A stretch of DNA of 18,315 nt. Origin: an uncultured Anaerolineae bacterium (GTDB taxonomy: Bacteria > Chloroflexota > Anaerolineae > Anaerolineales > UBA11858). The stretch spans positions 1 to 18,315 of the forward strand of contig CALCSH010000445.1 in NCBI GenBank assembly GCA_937893815.1, in the 5' to 3' direction. Of this stretch, positions 5,329 to 12,159 are shown piece by piece; within the stretch, counting starts at the first letter, position 1; each line of letters starts with the position of its first letter. Below the pieces are notes generated by a model. It made no database searches. It saw only the letters and a list, made by a program, of their open reading frames with translations, and was not told the DNA's origin. A program made the position numbers and the translations under genes.

Positions 5329-6399
5329 TTAGACAATCTCGATATGATTTCCTTCGGTGACTTCACCCACCACCCAGAGCGGTTGATGAATGACTTCGGC
5401 GCGTTGCAGCATGGCTTCGACATTTTTGGGGGGTACGGCCAGTAGCAAACCACCACTGGTTTGCGGATCAAAGAGCAGCAGTTCTTCATGTTCTTCAATC
5501 TCATGAACGAAGCGCACATTTTTCCTGAAATAAAGACGGTTATCCGATGCACCGCCGGGGAAAATAAAATCTTCGGCATAACGCATCGCCCCCGATGTGA
5601 AGGGGATTTTGTTCCACTCGAAGCGCAAACCCACCCCCGAGGCGGATGCCATCTCCCAGGCGTGGCCCAGCAGACTAAATCCGGTGATGTCCGTTGCACC
5701 CCGGGTGCCAAACGCCACCCCTAAGGAGGCGGCATCGCGGTTTAGGGTCGTCATCCAAGTGATGACTTCGTCCATATCGGCCTGAGATGCTTTTTGGCCT
5801 TTGATGGCTGTGGTCGTGGTGCCAAAACCCAGCGGTTTGCTGAGCAGCAGCACGTCGCCGGGACGCGCTCCACCTTTGGTCATCATTTTATCGGGATGCA
5901 CAAACCCTAGCACGATCAAGCCGTATTTGGGTTCTTTATCCTGAATGGTATGCCCGCCAGCGACGACGACTTTGGCCTGGCGCGCCTTTTCAGCCCCACC
6001 GCGCAGAATCTCGCTCAGAAAATCGGGCGGCAATTCTGGGGGAAAGGCGGCTACATTGAGCGCCAAAAATGGCGTACCGCCCATGGCGTAGACATCCGAG
6101 AGACTGTTGGCGGCGGCAATCGCCCCATACTCATAGGGCGTATCCACCACCGGGGTGAAGAAGTCGGTGGTCACCACCAGGGAGCGTTCATCGTCCAGTC
6201 GCCAGACGGCAGCATCATCAGGATCGCTCATCCCGACCAGCAGATCAGGATATTCGTGGCTGTTAAATATATTTTCGATCGGACGCAGTACCTGCGCCAG
6301 CGCTTCTGCGCTTAATTTTGACGCTCAACCCGAACAGCTTGACAGCGTTGTCAGGCGAATTTTCTTTTCGGAGGATGTTTCGGCGTTTTGTTGGCTCAT
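5329..6399 (-). CDS. selD: Selenophosphate synthetase SelD, selenocysteine-containing (UGA recoded)
   Basis: SelD makes selenophosphate from selenide and ATP, the selenium donor for selenocysteine and selenouridine. From 6231 down, the frame matches the family (DDAAVWRL, TTDFFTPVVD, NSLSDVYAMGG, AGGHTI, DITGFSLLGHAWEM, DPQTSGGLLLAV). Reading upstream of 6231 in the same frame gives homologous sequence beginning at ATG 6399: IRLTTLSSCSGUASK, which aligns residue for residue with E. coli IRLTQYSHGAGCGCK. The one in-frame UGA (6327-6325, residue 25) falls exactly on catalytic Cys17, and the essential Lys20 is Lys28 here. The product is 356 residues, against 347 in E. coli. A stem-loop after the UGA fits a bacterial SECIS. 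No clear ribosome site precedes the ATG; a heptad repeat lies just upstream. Standard annotation would truncate this gene at 6231. Confidence 0.93.
6299..6312 (-). promoter_or_regulatory. Bacterial SECIS-like hairpin downstream of the selD UGA
   Basis: In the mRNA, AGCGC pairs with GCGCU around the loop AGAA. The loop begins 18 nt after the UGA (17 nt between) and has G as its second base. This fits the published bacterial SECIS pattern: loop 16-37 nt after UGA and a G among its first two bases. The stem is short (5 bp). Confidence 0.65.
6325..6327 (-). other. selD: Selenocysteine codon (UGA) of selD, residue 25
   Basis: The minus-strand TGA lies in GGT-TGA-GCG within Ser-Gly-Sec-Ala-Ser-Lys. 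Both sides are conserved SelD sequence in one frame, and the residue replaced is the active-site Cys/Sec position of the family. A CxxU pair (Cys22, Sec25) results. Confidence 0.9.
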
Positions 6400-6411
6400 A
6401 GAACGTTTTCA

Positions 6412-6470
6412 GGTTACAGGTTGAAAGTTTAAGGGCTAACCTTCAACCTGTAACATTCAACTTTCAATCC
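6412..6470. repeat. Heptad quasi-palindromic repeat between the SPFH gene and selD
   Basis: Eight 7-nt units in exact phase (GGTTACA at 6412, GGTTGAA at 6419, through CCTTCAA at 6440, CCTGTAA at 6447 and CTTTCAA at 6461) switch from GGTT-type to CCTT-type in the middle. Positions 6413-6425 and 6442-6454 form a perfect 13-bp inverted repeat. The element directly abuts the SPFH stop codon (6471-6473) and ends 12 nt before the selD ATG. It belongs to the same GGTTGAA-type family as 10051-10106. Confidence 0.85.
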
Positions 6471-7571
6471 TTACGGGCTTTCGGTTCCAGTATTCGGTGT
6501 AACCGTCGGGGTGGTTGTCGACTGCCCGGTATTATTCATTTCTGGTAAAGGGAACAGGAAAGGGTTGTCGCTGGGCAGCAGCATGACATCAATATTCGGA
6601 GTCAACTCCTCAATATAGCGGTATGTCAGCAGGTCTGGATTCTCTTTCAAAACAGCCGCAATTACCGTCAATGCTTCCGCCTCTGCGTTGGCCTGGATAA
6701 TACGTGCGTCGGCCAGAGCCTGGGCGTTAATTAACAGCGAGTCGGCCTGACCCTGAGCACTGATCACAGCCGCATCGGCTGCACCTTGCGCCGTCTGGCG
6801 AACCTGTTCGGCTTCTTGTTTCTTCTGCTCGACAATAAAGGCCGCCTGCTGCCCTAACTGTTCGGCAATCTGTTTTTGTTCTACCGAAGCGGCATATTCA
6901 TCCGAGAAAGTGATATTGCGCAAAATAAAATCAACCAAAATCAGGCCGCCTTCATTCAGAGTTTCAGCCATATCGGCTGTCATCATCTCGGTCAATTTTA
7001 ATCTTTGGGAACTGTAGACTTCTTCAATCCCAAATTGCGAAACCGCATCCCGAATCACACCGCGAGATTGCGGGCGTACCAGATTGTTGACATATTGATC
7101 TTGCCATTTGATATGCACACCGACGACTTCAGCCGGGTCAATTGCGAAGACAATTGAAGCGTCAATCATGACCACCTGACCATCCGATGTGCGCGCTTCA
7201 ACCGAGTCATCCCCTTGGATCTGGCCTTCTTCGGCGGCAATCGACATGGTGTAAGTTTGCCTCGAAATCGGGTAGGTGACAACACTTTCAAAGTAAGGTA
7301 CTACCCAGCGCAGGCCCGGTTGCAAGGCATCGGGGCGAATACCATCTTGAATGGCCGAAATCACCACGCCGCGTTCCTGCGGTTCGATGAAAATCAACCC
7401 GGCGCTGACAGTATTCAGAACTCCTGCGAGTACTAAAACAACGATCAGCCCAGTAACCAACCCCTTGACCGGTTTTTGCCGGGATGCTCGCATGACAACC
7501 AGCGCGAGCAATCCAACCACGGCTAACCAGGCCAGACCAGCAATTGCAGAAATTGCAACGGTAACATTCAT
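6471..7571 (-). CDS. SPFH/band-7 (prohibitin-like) membrane protein
   Basis: The 366-residue protein has two N-terminal membrane helices (about 4-28 and 39-60), a band-7 domain (about 62-245, with GLIFIEPQERGVV and GLRWVVPYFESVV), an Ala/Gln/Glu-rich coiled coil (about 225-310, repeated AEAxA/AQGxAD pattern) and a Thr/Pro-rich tail. Family members form large ring or cage assemblies on the membrane and often guard or hold proteases (compare prohibitin with FtsH, HflK/C). Start ATG 7571 is set by AAGGAG 9 nt upstream; the frame stays open to 7643 but lacks a ribosome site there. It lies upstream of selD on the same strand, separated by a heptad repeat, so cotranscription is possible. No protease gene is adjacent. 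Confidence 0.9.
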   Translation of the reverse strand: MNVTVAISAIAGLAWLAVVGLLALVVMRASRQKPVKGLVTGLIVVLVLAGVLNTVSAGLIFIEPQERGVVISAIQDGIRPDALQPGLRWVVPYFESVVTYPISRQTYTMSIAAEEGQIQGDDSVEARTSDGQVVMIDASIVFAIDPAEVVGVHIKWQDQYVNNLVRPQSRGVIRDAVSQFGIEEVYSSQRLKLTEMMTADMAETLNEGGLILVDFILRNITFSDEYAASVEQKQIAEQLGQQAAFIVEQKKQEAEQVRQTAQGAADAAVISAQGQADSLLINAQALADARIIQANAEAEALTVIAAVLKENPDLLTYRYIEELTPNIDVMLLPSDNPFLFPLPEMNNTGQSTTTPTVTPNTGTESP

Positions 7572-7602
7572 TTTTTCTAACTCCTTGTATTTCAATAGGT
7601 GT

Positions 7603-7631
7603 TTCACAATACAACCCAAACATGATACCAT
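7603..7631 (+). promoter_or_regulatory. Candidate leaderless promoter for the PyrK-like gene
   Basis: TTCACA (7603-7608, 5/6 to the -35 consensus), a 17-nt spacer and TACCAT (7626-7631, TANNNT) lie exactly 6 nt before ATG 7638. The expected transcription start is the A of the ATG. The gene has no ribosome site, which fits a leaderless mRNA. Confidence 0.5.
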
Positions 7632-7651
7632 GCCTGTATGCAAAACGGCAA
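7622..7651 (-). promoter_or_regulatory. Possible promoter for the SPFH gene, overlapping the divergent one
   Basis: On the minus strand TTGCCG (7651-7646) and TATCAT (7627-7622) are 18 nt apart. The start would be near 7615, giving a 44-nt leader that contains the AAGGAG. The -10 overlaps that of the plus-strand promoter, so the two would exclude each other. Confidence 0.35.
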
Positions 7652-8321
7652 AGGACGCATCACTGAGATCATATACGGGTTTGATGACCGTTTGTTGCTA
7701 CGAGTGGATTGTTCTTCTGCGTTGACCCCCGCCCCGGGGCAATACCTGCTCGCCGATGATGGTCTGGCGGACTCCGTTTTGGCGGTTCCTTTTTTTCGAG
7801 CGAGTTCTACCCCTGAACTGATTCTGCAAAGCCCAATCCCTGTGCCCAGCCACTGGGTCCCCGGGGTGGAATTGCATCTACGCGGCCCCCTCGGGCACGG
7901 ATTCAACCTCCCAGCGGAGGCAGCCCATATCGTTTTGGCCTCGCTCCGCGGCGGTTTGGCGCGCCTGCTGCCCTTGATCCACCAAAACCCGCAAGCCGAT
8001 ATTGCCATTTTTACAGATGCAGTGCTGCCCGATCTACCAGTCTCCGTTGAAGCGCGTCCCATCGCTGATTTACCCGACGCATTACCCTGGGCTGATTTCC
8101 TGGCCCTCGACCTCACGATAGAAATGCTGCCGAATTTGCGCGCTATCCTGGGGTTGGCCCCGCATCAACGCCCGGCCTGTATAGCCCAAGTATTAGTCAT
8201 CTCTCCCATGCCGTGCGGCGCGCTGGCCGAATGTGGCGTATGTGCCGTCTCTGCCCGTAAGGGCTACAAACTGGCATGCAAAGACGGCCCGGTGTTTGAT
8301 TTGAAGCAGTTACAATGGTGA
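7638..8321 (+). CDS. PyrK-like flavin/[2Fe-2S] electron-transfer subunit, divergent
   Basis: The 227-residue protein has the layout of the dihydroorotate dehydrogenase electron-transfer subunit: an N-terminal flavin-binding barrel with PGQYLLADD and RGPLGHGF, a nucleotide-binding-like middle with a GG-containing turn (LASLRGGLARLLPL), and a C-terminal ferredoxin-like loop. Cys193, Cys199, Cys202 and Cys214 (CGALAECGVC...ACKDGPVFDL) are the probable [2Fe-2S] ligands; the spacing x5-x2-x11 differs slightly from PyrK (x4-x2-longer). The usual RxYS flavin motif is not clear. In PyrDK the subunit passes electrons from the FMN of PyrD to NAD. A PyrD-like gene lies two genes downstream, which supports a paired role, but that partner is also degenerate in its active site. 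Confidence 0.75.
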   Translation: MQNGKGRITEIIYGFDDRLLLRVDCSSALTPAPGQYLLADDGLADSVLAVPFFRASSTPELILQSPIPVPSHWVPGVELHLRGPLGHGFNLPAEAAHIVLASLRGGLARLLPLIHQNPQADIAIFTDAVLPDLPVSVEARPIADLPDALPWADFLALDLTIEMLPNLRAILGLAPHQRPACIAQVLVISPMPCGALAECGVCAVSARKGYKLACKDGPVFDLKQLQW

Positions 8322-8327
8322 TCCAAT

Positions 8328-9341
8328 ATGGCACATAAACAAAAACGACGCAAAAAACGGAGAAGTAGAGGCCGCAAGATACGCATTGGCTGGTTGTTCT
8401 GGCTGGCAGGAGCTCTCGCTTTGGCGTATTCTGGTTTCAAAGCCAGGCCAGAACTATTCGATGCATTTGTCGCCACCCAGCCGCCGCCCAATTTCACACC
8501 CACGCCCTACCCCATACCCGTTGCCCCCGACATAGCGGGAGATACCCCCGACCTGGACACACTGGCGGCCTATATGCTTGAACTGATTAATGTAGATCGG
8601 GTTGCCAATGGTTTAGAGCCGGTTCAGTGGGATGCACACGCGGCTGAAGTAGGCCGCTTGCACGCGCAAGAAATGGCGAATGCTGGCTATATGTCGCATT
8701 GGAATCTGGCCGGATTAGGCCCAGATATTCGCTATGGTTTATCGGGCGGGCAGACAGTTGTTATGGAGAATGTTTATTCGTATTACAGCCGTTATGATGA
8801 TGGTAGCCCGGTATGGGAGGTAAATTGGTCTGCGCGTGTGCAAGAAGCCCAGGAAGGCTTAATGAATAGCCCCGGCCATCGGGCAAATATTCTCACACCG
8901 GAGCATACACATGTGGGTGTGGGCATGGCCTATGACCCACTGAGCGGCGAATTTCGCATCGCTCAGGAATTTACCAATCACTATTTGGTAATTCATACCG
9001 ATGTTGCTAACCAGGTTTTCACCGTGCATCCCGGCGAGTTGTTGAATATTAAATTTGAAATCCTATCAGGGGTGAGTCAGCCCCTCATTAATCTGGCATT
9101 TGAGCCGCTGTCAATCCCCATGAGCACCTCTGAGCTAAACGACACGTCTACATACACATCCCCAGCTGAGCTTGTGGATCAAATCCCTGTAACATTGGAT
9201 TGGAGTGGTAATTACAAGATACGTACGCTTCTGCCGGGCAACGCTCAGTCGGGGTATTACCATCTTCGCATTTGGGTCGTTCTGAATGGTGAAAATATCC
9301 CCGCCAGTGATCTGGTGATGATGCTGGTTACAGATGAATAA
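8328..9341 (+). CDS. Membrane-anchored CAP (SCP/PR-1-like) domain protein
   Basis: The 337-residue protein begins with a very basic cytoplasmic tail (KQKRRKKRRSRGRK), one membrane helix (about 20-36) and a Pro/Thr linker (PTPYPIPV), so the rest is outside the cell. The CAP domain (about 76-220) shows the family's cavity residues His124 (MSHWN), Glu147 (MENVY) and His184 (NSPGHRANIL), followed by HVGVGMAY and IAQEFTNHY. A C-terminal beta-rich domain (about 225-337) follows. Bacterial CAP proteins are secreted and mostly of unknown activity; lipid binding or proteolysis has been proposed for relatives. It starts 6 nt after the PyrK-like stop, and its own stop overlaps the next start, so it is within an operon. 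Confidence 0.87.
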   Translation: MAHKQKRRKKRRSRGRKIRIGWLFWLAGALALAYSGFKARPELFDAFVATQPPPNFTPTPYPIPVAPDIAGDTPDLDTLAAYMLELINVDRVANGLEPVQWDAHAAEVGRLHAQEMANAGYMSHWNLAGLGPDIRYGLSGGQTVVMENVYSYYSRYDDGSPVWEVNWSARVQEAQEGLMNSPGHRANILTPEHTHVGVGMAYDPLSGEFRIAQEFTNHYLVIHTDVANQVFTVHPGELLNIKFEILSGVSQPLINLAFEPLSIPMSTSELNDTSTYTSPAELVDQIPVTLDWSGNYKIRTLLPGNAQSGYYHLRIWVVLNGENIPASDLVMMLVTDE

Positions 9342-10071
9342 GATTTTGGCTGTTGTCGCCCATCCTGATGATGAAACCATCCTTTGTGGTGGAACACTGG
9401 CTTTGCTGGCGCGTGCCGGAGCCGCGGTGCATATTCTTTGTGCCACGCGGGGCGAAGGCGGCGAGTTAGGTGAACCGCCGCTTTGCGCGCGTGAAGATTT
9501 GGGCCGCGTGCGTGAACAGGAAATGCGCTGCGCCGTAGACGCGCTGGGCGGCGTAAGCGTTGAGTTTCTTAATTATATTGACCCCGCCGTCGGCGAGAAT
9601 GAAGAACTGCACCCCTATACCGACGATTTTGACGAACTGACGCAACGCCTGCGTGACCATATCCAGCAACTTTGCCCTGATGCGGTGATTACTCACGGCT
9701 CCAACGGCGAGTATGGTCATGCGGCGCATGTGCTTACGCATCGGGCGGTTGTGGCCGCGGTTGAGCATGCGGCGCTCTACACTTTCTCGCCGAGTTTCCC
9801 CGAACACCCGCGCCCGCGTCTCGCCAATGCCGATGATCACGCCGACTTGATTCTAGACATTAGCACAGCCTTCGAGCAAAAAGTCGCTGCGGCTTATTGC
9901 CATCGCACGCAAAACGCCCTCTTTGTGCGCCGCTCATCAAAACGCGCCGGGCGGCAGTTGAGCATCCCGGAAGTGTTGATGAAAGTGGAGGGGCTGCATC
10001 GGGTGATAGGATTGCTGGATGATAGGTTAGTGGATGTTCTTGAAACTTTTCGGTTGAAGGTTGCAGGTTGA
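9334..10071 (+). CDS. LmbE/PIG-L family zinc-dependent N-deacetylase
   Basis: The 245-residue protein has the signature AHPDDE (residues 9-14), with Zn ligands expected at His10, Asp13 and a later His in GEYGHAAH (His129/His132). Family members remove acetyl groups from GlcNAc-linked small molecules (GlcNAc-PI, GlcNAc-Ins/mycothiol, bacillithiol). The substrate is unknown here. The ATG overlaps the stop codon of the CAP-domain gene by 8 nt (ATGAATAA), so translation is coupled. The last residues (RLKVAG) and the stop codon TGA (10069-10071) come from a heptad repeat, which means the original C-terminus was probably altered when the repeat arrived. Confidence 0.9.
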   Translation: MNKILAVVAHPDDETILCGGTLALLARAGAAVHILCATRGEGGELGEPPLCAREDLGRVREQEMRCAVDALGGVSVEFLNYIDPAVGENEELHPYTDDFDELTQRLRDHIQQLCPDAVITHGSNGEYGHAAHVLTHRAVVAAVEHAALYTFSPSFPEHPRPRLANADDHADLILDISTAFEQKVAAAYCHRTQNALFVRRSSKRAGRQLSIPEVLMKVEGLHRVIGLLDDRLVDVLETFRLKVAG

Positions 10072-10106
10072 AAGTTCAACGTGTAACCTTCAACTTGTAA
10101 CTCGCC
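10051..10106. repeat. Heptad quasi-palindromic repeat over the LmbE-like stop codon
   Basis: Eight exact 7-nt units run from CGGTTGA (10051) through AGGTTGA and AAGTTCA to ACCTTCA and ACTTGTA, with the strand switch near 10075. GTTGAAGGTT (10053-10062) faces AACCTTCAAC (10085-10094). It supplies the last LmbE codons and the stop codon and ends 15 nt before the next ATG. Same family as 6412-6470. Confidence 0.85.
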
Positions 10107-10121
10107 ACTGTGTTTATTACG

Positions 10122-10910
10122 ATGCCCAAAACAGATTTCTTTTTCGATAAACCCCTCATGAACGCCGCCGGGATGCTGGGCTTTTTCCCTGATCCGCATG
10201 CCTCGCTGGATTTCTCGCGCTTTGGGGCATTTGTCACCAATCCGATCAGTCATCTCCCGCGCACACCCGCCAAAGGCACGCGTTTTATGCCTTATCCGGG
10301 CGGATTTTTGCTGCATACCGGCCTGCCCAATCCCGGGCTGTCGCAAGCCATCCGGCGTTATGGACGCTATTGGGCTTCATCTTCTTTGCCGGTGATTGTG
10401 CATCTTTTGGCGCAAAACCCGGACGAATTAGCCTGGATGGTTGAGCAGATCGAAGGTGTGGGGAGCGTAATGGGAATTGAAGTTGGCCTGCCGCCCGATG
10501 CGGATGCCAGCCTTGTGGCGCAATTCGCACAGGCGGCGCTGGGTGAACTCCCGGTGTTGGTGCGTGTGCCCCTGGATGGAAGCCTGATATTGGCGCAAAC
10601 GGCTGTCGATGCCGGAGCCAGTGCGGTTAGTCTGGGCGCTCCGAGGGGCTCCCTCGCCCCTGGCCCCTCTCCCACGGGGAGAGGGGAACTTGTGAGTGGG
10701 CGGCTTTATGGCCCAGGGATTTTTCCGCTGGCGCTGCGGGCGGTGGAACAATTCGCCGGGGCTGGAATCCCTGTGATTGGAGCCGGGGGTGTGCGATCGG
10801 CCTCGGATATAGAACTCATGCTGAATGCGGGTGCCAGCGCCGTACAAGTTGGAACATCCCTGTGGAAAACGGGGGAAGTGCCCGGGGGCGCCGATTCCGC
10901 TTCGGTCTGA
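10122..10910 (+). CDS. Dihydroorotate dehydrogenase-like FMN-barrel protein lacking the catalytic motif
   Basis: The 262-residue protein fits the class 1 PyrD barrel: PLMNAAGMLG (11-20), GAFVTNPIS (35-43), TGLPNPG, a core strand series, GRLYGPGIFPLALRAV and the phosphate-binding PVIGAGGVRSASD / AGASAVQVGT at the C-terminus. However, the ELNxSCPN loop that holds the catalytic Cys is GIEVGLPPDAD (118-128), the Lys after GAxVT is Asn40, and the VKLSP Lys region is VRVPLDG (147-153). FMN binding is plausible, but dihydroorotate oxidation by the known mechanism is doubtful. ATG 10122 is chosen from alignment; GTG 10110 is in frame, and neither has a ribosome site because a repeat sits just upstream. 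Residues about 175-190 are encoded by an inserted repeat. A PyrK-like gene lies upstream in the cluster. Confidence 0.75.
   Translation: MPKTDFFFDKPLMNAAGMLGFFPDPHASLDFSRFGAFVTNPISHLPRTPAKGTRFMPYPGGFLLHTGLPNPGLSQAIRRYGRYWASSSLPVIVHLLAQNPDELAWMVEQIEGVGSVMGIEVGLPPDADASLVAQFAQAALGELPVLVRVPLDGSLILAQTAVDAGASAVSLGAPRGSLAPGPSPTGRGELVSGRLYGPGIFPLALRAVEQFAGAGIPVIGAGGVRSASDIELMLNAGASAVQVGTSLWKTGEVPGGADSASV
10651..10686. repeat. CCCCTCTCCC-type palindromic repeat inserted in the PyrD-like gene
   Basis: 7-nt units CCCTCGC (10651), CCCTGGC (10658) and CCCTCTC (10665) lead into a perfect 10-bp inverted repeat (10664-10673 with 10677-10686, loop ACG). It encodes the extra segment RGSLAPGPSPTGRGEL in frame. 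This sequence type is a familiar interspersed repeat in many bacterial genomes. Confidence 0.8.
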
Positions 10911-10923
10911 GATTTATGTTTGT

Positions 10924-12150
10924 TCAAACCTGGGTAACTTTGAAGCGCCAGGTTGCCATTCCAAAACATGCCGCCGCAAATCCCAATAAAACCGCTGCGG
11001 GCAGCAGCACCGAGGGCAGCCCCAGGCCGCGCAGGATGATGTTTTGAAAACCATCCATCGCCCAGGCGACGGGAGTAAGATGCCCAATGGTCTGGAAGGT
11101 TTTACTGGTGAATTCCAGCGGAACCCAGGCGCCGCCCAACCCGGAGAGAATGAACATGGGGATCAGCGAGTAAACCACGGTTTGTTCAGGAGTTTTGGCG
11201 AGGGTGCCGATGAGCAGGCCCATGCTGGCGGCGAAGAGTGAAGTGGTCACGGTGATCAGGAGCGTGGCCAAGGGGGCGCTGAAGTAGGGCACATTCAGAA
11301 AGAGCTGGGCGAAAAGTATCAGTACTGCAAATTGGCTGAAGATCATCAGGAACATGGCCAAAAAGTGGCCCATTAGAATTTCCGTTTTGGAGATGGCTGT
11401 GGTCAGCAGGCGTTGCAGCGCGCCGGATTTGCGTTCGAGTACCAGAACTTCAGCGGCACCGATCAGCCCGGCGATGGCAAATTGCACCATCATGCCCGGC
11501 GATGAATGCGTGAATGCATTTTCGGATTCCGTCTGGTCAGTTGGTGTGCCGGGTTGGGTGGCAATCACCGTGAAGGCAGGTTGCTCCCACTTCGTCAGCG
11601 CCAGTTCCATGCTCTGCTTGAAAAACGCCTGTCGTTGAGTCTTATTTTCGAATGGCGTGGTCTGATGCTGCACACTGGCGCTGAATTCGGCGGCCTGGAG
11701 GGCAGCCAGGAGACGATTGAGCGCGGTCTGAATGCCGTTTTGGGCGGTGATTCCGCCGGTGGTTTCCTCTTTAAGGATGGTCGTCAGGCGAATCTTTTCG
11801 CCAGCGGTGAGGGTTTCGCTGTACCCGGCCGGAATGATGATTGCTGCGGCGAGTTCGTCATCCGTAACCATCGTTTCAATGTCCGCCTGGGTGGTTGACT
11901 CAAGCGCAACCGGGCGAATATCCGGTGATTTTTCCAGCAAGCCGATGAGCACCTGGCTGATAAATTGTTGGTCGTTATCGATGATGCTGACCAGCAGACG
12001 GGAGTCGTTTTCTTCGGTGCCACCCAAACCACCGAAGGCGAAGCCGAATACCAGGGTGAAGAGCATCGGCATAATCAGCAGGAACAGGAAAGATTTCCAA
12101 TCCCGAAAAATTTGAAGCAAGTCTTTGAGAGCCAGATGTAACATACGCAT
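10924..12150 (-). CDS. ABC-2 type transporter permease (second permease of the exporter)
   Basis: The 408-residue protein has an N-terminal membrane helix (FLFLLIMPMLFTLVFGFAFGG, about 21-41), a large extracytoplasmic domain (about 45-210) and five or more C-terminal helices (about 220-400), with the ABC2_membrane_3-type segment LERKSGALQRLLTTAISKTEILMGHF. It should pair with the other permease and the ATPase at 14037-14984 to export a hydrophobic or antibiotic-like compound. AGGAG lies 6 nt before the ATG and overlaps the upstream gene's stop (9-nt gap), so it is in one operon. It converges with the PyrD-like gene with only 13 nt between them and no visible terminator. Confidence 0.9.
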   Translation of the reverse strand: MRMLHLALKDLLQIFRDWKSFLFLLIMPMLFTLVFGFAFGGLGGTEENDSRLLVSIIDNDQQFISQVLIGLLEKSPDIRPVALESTTQADIETMVTDDELAAAIIIPAGYSETLTAGEKIRLTTILKEETTGGITAQNGIQTALNRLLAALQAAEFSASVQHQTTPFENKTQRQAFFKQSMELALTKWEQPAFTVIATQPGTPTDQTESENAFTHSSPGMMVQFAIAGLIGAAEVLVLERKSGALQRLLTTAISKTEILMGHFLAMFLMIFSQFAVLILFAQLFLNVPYFSAPLATLLITVTTSLFAASMGLLIGTLAKTPEQTVVYSLIPMFILSGLGGAWVPLEFTSKTFQTIGHLTPVAWAMDGFQNIILRGLGLPSVLLPAAVLLGFAAACFGMATWRFKVTQV

Positions 12151-12159
12151 GGTGAACTC

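Noticed and set aside
6325..6327. selD as a pseudogene with a nonsense mutation
   Set aside because: The stop is UGA at exactly the Cys/Sec position, the flanking sequence is intact and conserved, and a SECIS-like hairpin follows. This is recoding, not decay.
6155..6424. Plus-strand open frame opposite the selD 5' end
   Set aside because: The minus strand carries conserved SelD sequence through the UGA; the plus-strand frame has no support.
6412..6470. CRISPR array or tRNA-like structure in the repeat regions
   Set aside because: Units are 7 nt, degenerate and contiguous, without spacers; no cas genes or tRNA fold are present.
10911..10923. Terminator between the PyrD-like and permease genes
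   Set aside because: Only 13 bp separate the convergent stops and no hairpin with T-run is present on either strand.
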